Assembly (NCBI GenBank): GCA_029204225.1
Contig: CM055095.1
Coordinates: 11,067,506-11,131,505, forward strand
From: Diphasiastrum complanatum
Lineage: Eukaryota > Streptophyta > Lycopodiopsida > Lycopodiales > Lycopodiaceae
DNA: 64,000 bases
Reading direction: 5' to 3'
The first letter of the stretch is position 1, and every line of letters starts with the position of its first letter. The notes under the pieces are model-generated. The model ran no database searches. It was not told the DNA's origin and was given only the letters and a program-made list of their open reading frames with translations. Made by a program: the position numbers and the translations under genes. Positions 11,162-21,480 of the stretch are shown piece by piece.

Positions 11162-12740
11162 TTATGCTTTTTGAAATTTTTTATAATCCGTCAATTTTGT
11201 ATTATGATGAATTTGGACTATTATGTAAAACCATTGGAAAAGATGCAATATATAGTTGTTCTTTGTGCTAGTCCCACCAAGCAAGACCTGCAGGTAGCCA
11301 TCCAACATGAGCAGACAGAAAAGGACCAACTCCTGAAGCTGCAACAGCATGGAGAAGTTCTCCAAAGATATATCAAGACCCTCTTCAAGTGACGGGTGCC
11401 CAAGAAAAGGTCCAGGAGATCCAACAATAAGCAAAGCAACGTCTAGCCCCGCTCCAGGCCCACAGCTACTAATACTTGAAACATAGAATGAACACCTGGG
11501 AGTGGAGGTACAGAGCCTGCAACAACAACAAGCAGTTTGGTTAGCCCAGCATGTCCCCAGTAACCGTCCTCTCAGCCAAAACGAGATGGATCTTTTAACG
11601 ATACAAGTGGGATGATACCAACAAATACTGATTTCAACAACTACCGCCAACACGCCATCCAAGAGCTTGCACAAGCAAGGGGTGCTCTTAAGCCCTGCCA
11701 ACGACATGTGGAGCAACAACAACCAAGCAACAACTTCCAGTTTGGGCCAGGATCAAGGATCACACGCAACAGGGAATGATACGCAAGATCAAGCCTAGGA
11801 CCAAGGCCCAGATATCAATTAGGGTGTAGAAACAAGTCAAGGGCAGATTAGGGAGTAACAACAAGCATCCACCTCCCCGGGTTCTCGCTTGATATCTGTC
11901 AGCCGAGCCTTTTGCAAACCAAAGATGGTAGGGGACGAAATCAACGTGTATCTAGTCCAATACCCATATGAATCCTCATGCGACAGCTGGCAATTATCTT
12001 TCTCAATAAAGGACATCAAAATCAATGAGCTTGCCTACCTCCCAACATTGGCTCCTCAGCCTAAATGGCGGCAACGACAATTTGAGAAATAGCTGGAGGC
12101 CATCAAGGCCTATGTGGCAAGCCCACGCCAGCTACAAAACGACCCACATTTCATCCCCTATCAATGACGATCCAAATGGATGAATTTGGCAAACCACTGG
12201 ACTAGATTAACATAAAGATAATGAACTGGTCAAGGATTCACTCAAAAGCATGGTGGGGGCACTGCTATAGATGCTAAAAGGGCTCTCGTTCAATTTTAGA
12301 AATCCTATCATCAGTGTCCCGATCCCACGATTCACGCATCTGCAACAATTGTCCGAGACTTAGAATTTCTGATGGGCATCTCCACAAAATGGGATGACTT
12401 CTTACCCCCCACCTTTTTCTATCCTAACCCATTCCTGATTTCTGAAAAAGTTTAAAACCAACTTCCAGTGGCTAGAGTGTACTATAGAGTAGCATCATTA
12501 GGCGACCAACGAATCAACAGATTTCAAGTATGGATCGACCAATTTTTACTAACCGGCGTCATCCTAACCTCCAAGGATGTGAAAACCACCAAATGATTGG
12601 AATTCATGGAAGAAGTCACAGGCTACATGATCCAACAAAGACGAGCAGAATGGGGGCATTACTAGACACCATAGTGCCGAGGGACCGACACTACTTCAGG
12701 TCGGAGGCCCTATTGTGGATATTTCCATGTATATAAATAA
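11162..12740 (+). pseudogene. Unrecognised protein, degraded copy in right inverted arm
   Basis: Plus-strand partner of the block at 1981-3590. Readable segments: 11210-11392 (LCASPTKQDLQVAIQHEQTE, a charged, probably coiled-coil helix, then a stop), 11500-11750 (Gln-rich, DGSFNDTSGMIPTN), 11889-12092 (RAFCKPKMVGDEINVYLVQY; SFSIKDIKINELAYL), about 12280-12530 (DLEFLMGISTKWDDFLPP; RINRFQVWIDQFLLTG) and 12530-12736. Stops and frame changes fall at about 11390, 12090, 12300 and 12650. The same segments survive in the left arm, some with different lesions, so the ancestral frame was real before the duplication. It is unlike gag capsid, protease, RT or integrase as far as I can tell, and the family is not recognised. 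Confidence 0.45.
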
Positions 12741-13226
12741 AATAGCCGAAATTAGTAGAAATAAGTTGTGAGGGTCATGCCATCCTGTGAGCGTAAGCCC
12801 ATAGCCCAATGAGCACTTGTAAATAATTTATTTTGTATAAGCTAGAATCTGGGCCATGTGCTTAAAATAATATTAGAAGGCCAAAGTTTAAGTTAACTTA
12901 AGTTCTCTAAGTTTTGTAATTAGTCAAAAGTCAAAGTGGTGTTAGGTGGGGTGTGCTTCTTTGTGCATCATAGATTAGTTTGTGTTTCTTTTGAAGGGTT
13001 AGGAATTCAATCCTACCTTCTTGCAAGTACCCAATAGGAAGCAAGTGGCTAATAGAGAAGAGAAACCTCTACCAAATTGGAGAGCCAAGCATCCTCATGT
13101 GCTAATCACTCTTGCTATTGCTCTTGATGTATTATTATTTTTTTTCATTTCTATTGTTATTTTTTTAGCCTGTTATGGCTTTTCCTTTAGCATGCATGTT
13201 GAGCACATGAGCTAACCTCCATCTCA

Positions 13227-13230
<4 letters not shown>

Positions 13231-13269
<39 letters not shown>
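13231..13269 (+). repeat. (CT)n microsatellite
   Basis: About 20 CT units, corresponding to a much shorter GA tract (1486-1500) in the left arm, so it has expanded or contracted since the inverted duplication. Confidence 0.9.
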
Positions 13270-13272
<3 letters not shown>

Positions 13273-13447
13273 CACCTATCATGTTGATGTATGCTTGTGG
13301 TTAGTGTTAGTGAAAGTAGAGTTAAGTTGGGCTAGAGTTAGAGATATAGTGTAAAAAGCATCTAAACTAGCAACTAAGCATAGTTAGGTTCCTATCCAAG
13401 TGTTCTACCCCTTTTGATAGGTAGAAGGCTACTCACCATCGAATTAC

Positions 13448-13455
13448 TACTCCCC

Positions 13456-13548
<93 letters not shown>

Positions 13549-13965
13549 CCAAGATGAACTGGACATGGTTTTATTAGGAAGAGTAGAAGATGATCAAATA
13601 CAAAGGAAATGGCTCCCTCTTATAGATTTGAGACGTGAGCCCCCTTCAATCTGATTGGCTACTGAAGCTCCATCAAGATCAAGATCTTGACCGTCAAGAT
13701 CACTTTGTGTTTCTTGAGGACAAGTTGTGTTTTGCAACTTAGGAACTTTACCAAAGCTAAGTTTAAAATACTTTGCTTAATAACTGTGCTCCATGGCACT
13801 TATTAGCCTAAGGCCCAATGTTGGACTCACACACGTAGGATGCCAATTCGTTGTATGTTTCTAATGCTTTCGACTCTCTAATTTAGATATGTAGTGTTTG
13901 GGCTTATTGCAAAGCATCTTGCCATATTTTAGAATATTCCATGTCATTCCCAAAATCGGACAATA
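13448..13965 (-). mobile_element. CT-LTR repeat, copy 2
   Basis: Minus-sense copy starting at 13965 (TATTGTCCGATTTTGGG, one change from TGTTGTCC). TATA box CTATAAGA in minus sense at 13618-13625, AATAAA at 13575-13570, GA/CT tract at 13461-13546. Inside the arm it pairs with copy 1; its 5' 200 bases (13767-13965) lie outside the inverted duplication. Confidence 0.65.
13461..13546 (+). repeat. (GA)43 microsatellite
   Basis: Uninterrupted GA dinucleotides over 86 bases; the left-arm counterpart (1243-1304) is interrupted and shorter. Confidence 0.95.
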
Positions 13966-14055
13966 TGAGAATGATGTCCCACATAATGGTAGTGGTAACG
14001 TATCAGGCCAACATGAATATTTCTTTCTATTAAATGGATTAACTAATGTGAAGCA
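13966..14055 (-). pseudogene. Fragment of SET-gene family, flank of SET domain
   Basis: Reading the minus strand gives FNRKKYSCWPDTLPLPLCGTSFSY, which aligns with FIRSKYSCWP....PLP..GTPFTY of the SET-domain pseudogene at 39480-39410. It is cut by the CT-LTR at 13965 and fused on the other side, in frame, to the GyB RT region (next entry), so one open frame (14292-13861) runs through three unrelated sequences. Confidence 0.55.
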
Positions 14056-14057
14056 AT

Positions 14058-14292
14058 TTTGATACTTAATAAGTAACATGCGTAGAGCTTGATACCGTTC
14101 AGGAGTAAGTTGTGATCCAGCTTGTACAAATTTTTTCGGTTCTCCTGGTTCGAGAAGATTCATTGGCTGTGTCCTAGCTGGGCCATCGTAAAACTCTTTA
14201 GATTCCGGCATGTGTTCTTCAGGTTCACGATGTGCTTTAGGTAACATGATAACCACATCATCCAGTGTATAACATTTAAAATGCTCGGTCAT
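14058..14292 (-). pseudogene. GyB RT, N-terminal part only
   Basis: Contains LTPERYQALRMLLIKYQNCFT, homologous to LTPEQYQALCMLLIKYQDFF in GyA (20270-20200), the segment just before the RT fingers of gypsy elements. The frame then enters foreign sequence (SET-family fragment, CT-LTR) without a stop until 13861. No catalytic RT motif is present. Confidence 0.7.
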
Positions 14293-14324
14293 ATCATGTT
14301 GGACTACATCTGCTTGTTCTTTTT

Positions 14325-14780
14325 TTAAAGGACCTGACTTGGATCTTCGCTTAGCCTTCTTAGCAGGAATTGATCGTGGAGGTGATCATCCTCAACTTTT
14401 CCTTTGCCTTTATCCAATAAGGGTGGCACTTTCTTTGAATCAACCTTTTGAGGGAGATTTTCCCATTTCAGGACCATATTATAATGTTGCTTAGCTTGTT
14501 TCTTCGTCATCGATCCTGTGATCCTATCTTTCTTCAATATAACTACTTTGGGGGGTTTTATTGTTGGTTCTTCAGGAACATTACCCACTCCAAATCTGGT
14601 CGGATCCATATGATTTAGAATCTACTCATCTGTAAGTTCAGCATTGCCATCATACGTCGAGGCATGACTCACAAGAATAAGTTCATTCTCGATCGGATTT
14701 GGAATAGGTTCTGTTGATATCCAGGCTACATACAACACATTTAGTGGAAACGTGATTGGTGTATCCAAAGTTCGATCTAA
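14325..14780 (-). pseudogene. GyB linker between protease and RT
   Basis: A 94-codon frame (14609-14325) with VVILKKDRITGSMTKKQAKQ and KGKGKVEDD, the latter shared with GyA at about 20650. It is Lys-rich and of unknown fold; such charged spacers between PR and RT are usual in this lineage. Frame breaks at 14325 and 14610 separate it from RT and PR; 14610-14780 has no clean frame. Confidence 0.5.
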
Positions 14781-15668
14781 CTAGGAAATCTTGCTCAAAT
14801 CTGATTGATTATCTCGTTGACACATGTATCCTGCTGTACAGTCAATCGTTGCAAGAGCTTCATTCCAATTGACAGTATCCGTTTGAGAATTGTAATGAAC
14901 TCCCAATTTTTGCGCTTGTCGATCACAAGTGCGATCCGTTGTTGACAAATTGTCATCCTCTTTTTGAACCACTGGTTTGATAGTCCATGTTGTAGAATCA
15001 ACTTTAACTACACATTCACGATTTTCGAAAGTGATTTTTCCGGTACCCCAGTTATGAATTACTTGCGCAACTCGTAACCATGGACGTCCCAATAGAACTC
15101 GGTAGACATTTGGCGCATCTGGTAAGTCCATCACTACGAAAGTAATGACGAATTGTACTCTCCCAATTCTAACAGGTATATCTTTCACCATTCCTCGTGG
15201 ACGAACTGTCATTTGATCAGCTAGCTTAATAGCAAAAGTAACAGGCTTAATCTTTGTAAGGCCCCATTTTGCACATAGCTTTGTAGAGACCAGGTTAACT
15301 CCTGAACGACCATCTATCACGGCTGCTTCTTTAGAAAATTGTCTATGGTGTATGGGCAGAGTGGTATTCTTTTGTTCACTTTCCCAAGCGGCTCCACCAT
15401 GGAGTACTTCATTAGATTCTTCAAATCCAGCACAAAAAAGAGGCTCCTGATGGACTTTTGGTTCCTCATGAGCTAACTTTTGTGCTAATACTTCTTTTGC
15501 TTTTGGCACCAACTTCAAGGACTCTCCTAATGAGATATTGATCTTGCTAGACAAAATGTTTATGAGCAATTCTGTTTGCGGTGCTTCTGGTTCAGTCAAC
15601 TCAAAGGGTTCTTCATGATGATGTAACTGATCATTCATATCCGTACGTAAATTTCTTGGAGGCTGCAA
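14781..15668 (-). pseudogene. GyB retropepsin-like protease region (295-codon open frame)
   Basis: This is the longest uninterrupted open frame in the window. Residues 1-110 form a Glu/Leu-rich gag-PR spacer. The aspartic protease follows: VIDGRSGVNLVS at residues 113-124 stands where plant gypsy proteases have a D-[ST/G]-G flap-facing triad, with the third position now Arg. The C-terminal protease hallmark LLGRPWLRVAQVIHNW is at residues 193-208. Downstream residues resemble the usual connection to RT. It processes the polyprotein in an intact element. Frame choice is clear; the start Met is not the natural start, since it is translated as part of gag-pol. Confidence 0.8.
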
Positions 15669-15699
15669 TGATGAAGACTAAACTTCAGTTGTTGCTTTA

Positions 15700-16329
15700 G
15701 CAGCTTCAAGTTCCTCTTCTTCTTGCAGATGTTTGATCCATTGCCTCATATTCTGATATCTGCGTTTTTCTTTATTAAGATTTGGATAGACTCCAGATGT
15801 TGTTGGTATATCGTCAATGGTATAGAATCAGCAGGTACTGGATCCATTACTGGTTCTTTTTGCTTCTATGCTATGGTGACCACCATCAAGGGTGCACTTG
15901 GTTTATTCGGAGCTACTGGTCTTTGCTTGATTGTTATCAAATTTACAGGCGTTGTAGCTGGTGGTGGCTTCGGTCTTGCTAGACAGTTTATATAGCAATG
16001 CCCATAACCACAGTCACGACATAATGGTACAAATTTCTCTTTATTTGAACATTCTGCAACTCTGTGATTTTCTCCACATGCACAGCATCCAAGTGGTGCT
16101 CTGGTCCAATTTCTGGAGGCTTGTTATTGAGCGGCAGCATAAATGGCATACTGTTTTGAAGATCCACCTTCTTGATCATACCATAGTTCCATTGCGCAGC
16201 ACTTCCGTAAGGTTATGGTTCCATCAAATTAGCAAGAGGAGCGGAGTGCTTTGGTGGGGCAGGTAAAGCTAAACGTTTCGGGTATCCAAGAAGAGATTGT
16301 CGTGGTCTTGCTGCTGGATTTCCTCCATA
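15700..16329 (-). pseudogene. GyB gag, C-terminal part with zinc knuckles 3 and 4
   Basis: In one frame (about 16087-15960) I read CCACGENHRVAEC and, ten residues later, CRDCGYGHCYINC, both CX2CX3HX4C. They are separated from the first gag frame by a stop near 16329 and frame changes (16180-16330). A Pro/Thr-rich tail follows to about 15700, with stops. Together with the two knuckles of the upstream frame, this gag had four. Confidence 0.65.
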
Positions 16330-16776
16330 CTATGGTTCTAGATATCCCATCTGGACATACCATTGTTGAATTATCTGAGGGTGGAAGTTGCAAAAAGCAG
16401 TCTCATGATCAGGTGAATTACACAGATGGCAAACATTGAGTTCCATTCGCTTTTTCAATTGAGGACACTTGTTTACTTTGTGATTCCCTGTACAAATAGA
16501 ACACCAGACATTTTCCCTGGTAGGAAAAGTCTTTGCAAACTTTTCAGGCTCCTTGTTTGCTTCCTTGTGAAAATTTTCCAATGCTTTTATCTTCTCATCA
16601 AATTGCAACTGCAACTTTTCCATCTGTTTTTGTTGGAATAACCTTCGCCGACCTTTTAGATGAAAGATTTGACACATATAAAACCATGGAAAACCGGACA
16701 AAGGTTTCTGACACAAGAAAATATAGTTTCTATACTTTGGCGAGGATAAAATCAAGATTTTTTGTGATCTGATCAA
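16330..16776 (-). pseudogene. GyB gag with two zinc knuckles
   Basis: 148 codons. Residues 45-82 form a Gln/Lys/Glu-rich helix (probable coiled coil). The knuckles are CSICTGNHKVNKC at 92-104 (CX2CX3HX4C, one residue shorter than the retroviral CX2CX4HX4C) and CHLCNSPDHETAFC at 116-129 (canonical spacing). Nucleocapsid knuckles bind the element's RNA. The capsid domain normally preceding them is not recognisable, and the first 40 residues look like translated leader, so the true start is uncertain. Confidence 0.75.
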
Positions 16777-17490
16777 GAAGAATCTTTGACGAACTCAAAA
16801 ATAGTATTTTACTATAAAGAGAATGTTTTGGAAACTCGGCGAAGGTTCTGGCGAAGGATCAAGAGTAATACTGATAATTTTGCAAAAAAGTACCTTTTTT
16901 GACAAAAATATGGTAATATGACAACTGATCCTCTGAAAAGCTTTCTATTTTTGGCATTATTCTTCGTCGACCTGGCAGTAGATAGATCTGAATCACACCT
17001 AAGCAGAGTACATCGGGCAAAGGTTATTTTTCTATTTTTTTAGGATTTTGGTTATTTTTTGCTGTTTTTTTATGGTTTTTCTGATGTTTCTAAAAATTTG
17101 CTGGGATTTAATCTTCGCCCTTCAAACTGAAGGTTCTGTAAACATAACCGAAGGTGTCTGCAACTCGGCGAAGGTTTTTTGAAAGAGGATAAAAAGTTCT
17201 AAGCTCTGATCACGCTTTTTGTCTCTTTTTGACCAAATCTGACAGATTTGACCGGTTTTTGCTATTTTTTCTGATATCTTAGATCCAAATGGATCTTAAG
17301 ATTGGTGATCTGAATAGCTTTTCCTTTTTAACAATCAAATTAGATTTCAAACAAGCAAATCCACTCATATCAAGCAAAATCAATCCCAAACTAACTCTAA
17401 AATGCAGATCTAACACTATTCATGCCACGACAAGATGCCTAATGCAAGCTAACCATGCAACGATCATGCTGCAAACTGAAAAATTGGCAT
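16777..17490 (-). other. GyB leader (non-coding)
   Basis: T/A-rich untranslated region between primer site and gag. On the plus strand the phrase CTCGGCGAAGGTT occurs at 16835-16847 and 17163-17175, with further GCGAAGG words at 16850, 16967 and 17017; a short leader repeat of this type could be a packaging-related structure (inference). Confidence 0.5.
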
Positions 17491-17493
17491 AGC

Positions 17494-17511
17494 TCCCCGG
17501 CAACGGTGCCA
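17494..17511 (-). promoter_or_regulatory. Primer-binding site, tRNA-Asp type (GyB)
   Basis: Minus strand TGGCACCGTTGCCGGGGA is complementary to the 3' end of plant tRNA-Asp with one mismatch (CGCC to CACC). It lies four bases after the LTR terminus ...CCATTACA, as expected for reverse-transcription priming. Confidence 0.85.
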
Positions 17512-17515
17512 ACAT

Positions 17516-18250
17516 TGTAATGGGTTTCTTTACTTGCCTAACCTGCATCCAAGATCTAGTCAATCTAGCATCATAGAGACGGAGTTAATTGTGACGCGTA
17601 GGTTCATTCCCATGAGACGCGTAGTTTTAGTTCAGAATTCAGCATGAATGGAAGATCCAAACTCTAACTCTACATCCATTAATCCTATTCTTTAACATTA
17701 CGATCCCATAACTCTATGATCCACAACAAAGATAGCTTATAGTTCCTCTGTCTCTCTTTCTCTTTCACAAAAAGTATAATAACATGCAATCCCAGTAACA
17801 ATCAGATCCAACAATTAGCAAAAATCCATAGAAAGCATGAGAGATGGAAAAGGAAAGAAGAAGAGCAAGGACATTCATCAACCCATTTCTGAAGAGAACC
17901 AATCTGCTTTAATGAAACGAGGAAATGAACATCAAGAGTAAACCGAGTTGGTCCCTTCTTATAGTAGAGAGGAGGATCTTGGCCTCTGAATCCTATTGGT
18001 CAATTTTTGCCTCTCTTTTTATTCAAATTTTAAAAGAGTGTGAGAACCATCAAAATTGGAGGAAAACCCAACTTTATTCACTAAGTTGATATTTAGTCCT
18101 TACAACATTAAAATTCCCTTTATTGACTTTTAACTAATCAATCAAATAACTACGTGATCATCGGGTTGGACTTACACACGTAGGGTGCCAAATCCCTCTC
18201 ACTTATTAACTAGGATTAGGCTTGCCTTGGAATCCGCAAACCCTCCAGCA
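17516..18250 (-). mobile_element. 5' LTR of GyB (735 bp)
   Basis: Minus strand from TGCTGGAGGG at 18250 to CATTACA at 17516, next to the primer site. TATAA at 17963-17959; the AATAAA position is mutated (TTTAAT on plus, about 17910). Confidence 0.85.
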
Positions 18251-18963
18251 GTAGTGGGTTTCTTTCCTTGCCTAATTTGAATCCAAGATCTAGTCAATCT
18301 AGCATCATAGAGATGGAGTTAGTTGTCACGCGTAGGTTCGTTCCCATGAGAGCAATAGTTTTAGTTCAGATTTCAGCATGAATGGAAGATCCAAAATCTA
18401 ACTCTACATCCATTAACCCTATTATTTAATACTACGATCCATTAACTCTACGATCCACAACAAAGATAGCTTATAGTTCCTCTCTTTCTCTTTCTCTCTC
18501 ATAAAAAGTATAATAACATGCAATCCCAATAGCAATCAGATCCAACAATTAGCAAAAATCCAAAGAAAGCATGAGAGATGGAAAAGGAAAGAAGAAGAGC
18601 AAGGACATTCATCAACCCCAATCTGCTTTATTGAAATGAGGAAATGAACATCAGGAGCAACTCGAGTTGGTCCCTTCTTATATTAGAGAGGAGGACCCTG
18701 GCCTCTGAATCCTATTGGTTCATTCTTGCCTCTCTTTTTATTCAAATTCTAAAAAAGTGTGGGAACCATCACATTGGAGGGAAATCCAACTTTATTCACT
18801 AACTCGATATTTAGGCACTACGACATCAAAAGTCTCGCAAAAAGGTCTAAAGAATCAAATAACTATGTGATCATCGGGTTGGACTTACACATGCAGGGTG
18901 CCAAACCCCTCTCACTTATTAAATATCGTTAGGGTTGTCTTGGGATCCGCAAACCCTGCAACA
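18251..18963 (-). mobile_element. Middle LTR between GyA and GyB (713 bp)
   Basis: Starts TGTTGCAGGG at 18963. TATAA at 18682-18678, AATAAA at 18632-18627. Has small deletions relative to its neighbours (around 18620 and 18850). It directly abuts an LTR on either side, with no internal sequence. Confidence 0.85.
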
Positions 18964-19721
18964 GTAGTGGGTCTCTTTCCTTGCCTAACCTGAATCCTAG
19001 ATCTAGTCAATCTAGCATCATAGAGATGGAGTTAGTTGTCACGCATAGGTTCGTTCCCATGAGAGCGATAGTTTTAGGTCAGATTTCAGCATGAATGGAA
19101 GATCCAAACTCTAATTCTACATCCATTAACCCTATTCTTTAACACTACAATCCATTAACTCTACAATCCACAACAAAGATAGCTTACACTTCCTCTCTCT
19201 CTCTCTCTCTCTTTCTCATAAACAGTATAATAACATGCAATCCCAATAACAATCAGATCCAACAATTAGCACAAATTCAAAGAAAACATGAGAGATGGAA
19301 AAGGAAAGAAGAAGAGCAAGGACATTCATAAACCCATTTCTGAAGAGAACCAATCTGCTTTATTGAAACAAGAAAATGAACATCAGGAGCCACTCAAGTT
19401 GGTCCCTTCTTATAGTAGAGAGGAGGACCCTGGCCTCTAAATCCTATTGGTCCATTCTTGTCTCTCTTTTTATTCAAATTTTAAAAAAGTGTGGGAACCA
19501 TCAAAATTGGAGGGAAACCCAACTTTATTCAATAACCTGACATTTAGGCCCTGCGACATCAAAAGTCCCGCAAAAAAGCCTAAAGTCCTTATATTGACTT
19601 TTAACTAATCAATCAAATAACTATGTGATCATTGGGTTGGACTTACACACGCAGGGTGCCAAATCCCTCTCACTTATTAACTAGGGTTAGAGCTGCCTTG
19701 GGATCTGCAAACCCTCCAACA
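18964..19721 (-). mobile_element. 3' LTR of GyA (758 bp)
   Basis: Starts TGTTGGAGGG at 19721 directly after the polypurine tract. TATAA at 19414-19410, AATAAA at 19364-19359. Confidence 0.88.
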
Positions 19722-19733
19722 TTATCCCCCACC
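19722..19733 (-). promoter_or_regulatory. Polypurine tract of GyA
   Basis: Minus strand GGTGGGGGATAA immediately precedes the LTR terminus TGTTGG. This is the expected plus-strand primer position of an LTR retrotransposon. Confidence 0.8.
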
Positions 19734-20655
19734 AAAACTGGTGGCGGTCCCACGACACCTGCAATATGCAGTTATGCGATACTTTTATTGGTTTCGCATC
19801 GAATCTTGATTAAATGGTGCTGCACCTTCTCCATAAAATCGAGGCGTGCAGCATTAAAATCCAAATTGTGTGGCAAAAAACAACGGTGGGCTCCGGCAAT
19901 CCAGAATAACTTTGATCTTAGAATAATTTGTGGCACAACTCCATGGGATACCCATATCTGACATTTTTCTGGATTTAGAGAAATCTGATATTTGCGACAT
20001 CTTTCATATACTTTCTCCAATTGATAGTGTACTCGATCTCATAAATGAAATTGGCGTCAAGAAATCTTTGAAGTACTTTCTTTATCTGGTTCGCCACATT
20101 AGGATTACAGCGATAGAACTTTGTAACCTTTGGAACTGCATCAGATACAAATGGTATGGTATGTTCAATCACTGATGTCGGAATACCCTTCAGATCTTGA
20201 TGAGTCCATGCAAAGAAATCTTGATACTTAATAAGTAACATGCATAGTGCTTGATATTGTTCAGGAGTAAGTTTTGATCCAAATTGTACAATTTTATCCG
20301 GTTCTCCTAGTTCGGCAAGATTCATTGTCTGTGTCCTAGCTGGCCATCGTAAATCTCTTTAGAGTCCGGCATGTGTTCTTCAGGTTCACGATGTGCTTTA
20401 GGTAACATGATAACCACATCATCCAGTGTATAACGTAAAAAATGCTCGGGCATATCATGTTGGACTACATCTGCTTGTTCTCTTTCGAAAGGAATTGTCT
20501 TGGATCTTCGCTTAGCCTTCTTAGCAGGAATTGATCATGGAGGTGATGACTTTGGACAAGATGATTTTTTCTTCAAAGGTGAAGACTTCCTAGACGATGA
20601 TGTCTTACTAGAATTTTGACTTGAAGAATCATCCTCGACTTTTCCTTTGCCTTCC
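19734..20655 (-). pseudogene. GyA: Ty3/gypsy pol remnant (RT N-terminus and short RT C-terminal piece)
   Basis: From 20655 downward: KGKGKVEDD linker, LDDVVIMLPKAHREPEEHMP (20440-20370), the pre-RT segment LTPEQYQALCMLLIKYQDFF and IPFVSDAVPKVTKFYR (20270-20120). A deletion then removes the RT fingers and palm, joining FIYEIEYT to the thumb segment VYERCRKYQISLNPEKCQIW (20010-19950). A short tail without RNase H or integrase leads to the polypurine tract. So most of pol is missing, while both flanks are in order. The right edge at about 20655 joins unrelated sequence. Confidence 0.8.
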
Positions 20656-21240
20656 TTGAGGTATATGAGTTTATGATTGATGAGTCATGGCATTTGACTA
20701 ATGCCACCTCCACTAGAAATGCTAAAACATAGTCTAGCAAACCAAATCCACTATCTAAGAAAGCAGTGACACGCGATATCATCAAGAGAATAGATAGAGA
20801 GCACAATTAGTAAGAATTGGAACTATTCAAAGGCACCAACCAATCCAGCATGAGAGTGATGTCATTCAATGAATGAGCTTCTAAATGAGATAGGCATGAA
20901 GTTTAGGGGCTTATACTATGTTAATTAACATATATGTGAAAAACAAAATGATTTATGGGATGAATGAAATTAGTGAAATCAGAATATAGTGAATGAAATA
21001 AAAAAATTTGACATTGTGACCATGTTTGCATCCAACTACACCACTTTCATTATTTATCGATAATATCAATTTAGCCACAATTAAGGTAGACATGCCCAAA
21101 GAATGACAACCCCATTCTATGGATTAAACCATGGCTATCCATTGAATTCATGATCTTTGACACCACACATGAGAATATTTGCACATTAGATTTAGCCCTT
21201 GAGATATTTAGAGAAGTACATTGGATCAGAGAAAATATTG
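20656..21240. other. No gene seen
   Basis: AT-rich sequence without a frame that resembles a protein family; the minus-strand frames at 20573-20806 and 21071-21286 have no features of note. Confidence 0.4.
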
Positions 21241-21244
21241 TAGT

Positions 21245-21480
21245 GGCTTTATTTCCTATCCTATCCTCAACCCAAGATCCAAGCACACAAGCATCAAGGA
21301 GATGAAGTTAGTTGTCACACGGAGGTTCGATCCCATGAGAGCGATAGCATAAATCAAATTCTAGCAAGCATAGATAATTCCACAATTAACACTAAAATCC
21401 AGCAACACTACACATTATCCCTACATCCATTAACACTATCAGTTAAGACTACAACCATTAACCCTAAATCCACAAGGTCA
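21245..21480 (-). mobile_element. Diverged LTR fragment related to the GyA/GyB LTR
   Basis: Shares with the U5 end of the LTRs at 17516-19721 the ordered words CCAAGATC, AGCATCA..GAGATG.AGTTAGTTGTCAC, AGGTTCG.TCCCATGAGAGCGATAG and CATCCATTAACAC; the rest has diverged. It represents an older member of the same LTR family in the same direction. Confidence 0.65.

Larger units (their letters stand above)
10548..13766 (-). repeat. Right arm of 3.1 kb inverted duplication
   Basis: Reverse-complement partner of 1031-4156. Landmarks in order: copia LTR 5' part (10806-10548, minus sense), spacer with the GCCCATTCAAAGTTTCATC word, protein-like block in plus sense (11162-12740), a non-coding block with GAGCCCATAGCCC-like words (12741-13220), CT tract, and the CT-LTR segment. 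The sequence beyond 13766 is CT-LTR on this side and unrelated sequence on the other, giving the outer breakpoint. Confidence 0.9.
14050..17490 (-). mobile_element. GyB: Ty3/gypsy element, 5' half (leader, gag, PR, start of RT)
   Basis: Minus-strand element body running from the primer site at 17511-17494 through the leader, gag, protease and the beginning of RT, then truncated at about 14055 where it meets a SET-family fragment. Sub-parts are listed separately. The 3' half (RT core, RNase H, integrase, 3' LTR) is missing. The order LTR - tRNA-Asp-type primer site - gag - PR - RT is that of Ty3/gypsy elements of the Athila/Tat type, which use this primer (known); lineage assignment beyond that needs an RT tree. 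Confidence 0.85.

Noticed and set aside
11162-11722. 186-codon minus-strand open frame
   Set aside because: Antisense shadow of the plus-strand block; similar to 2825-3394 only because the arms are inverted copies.
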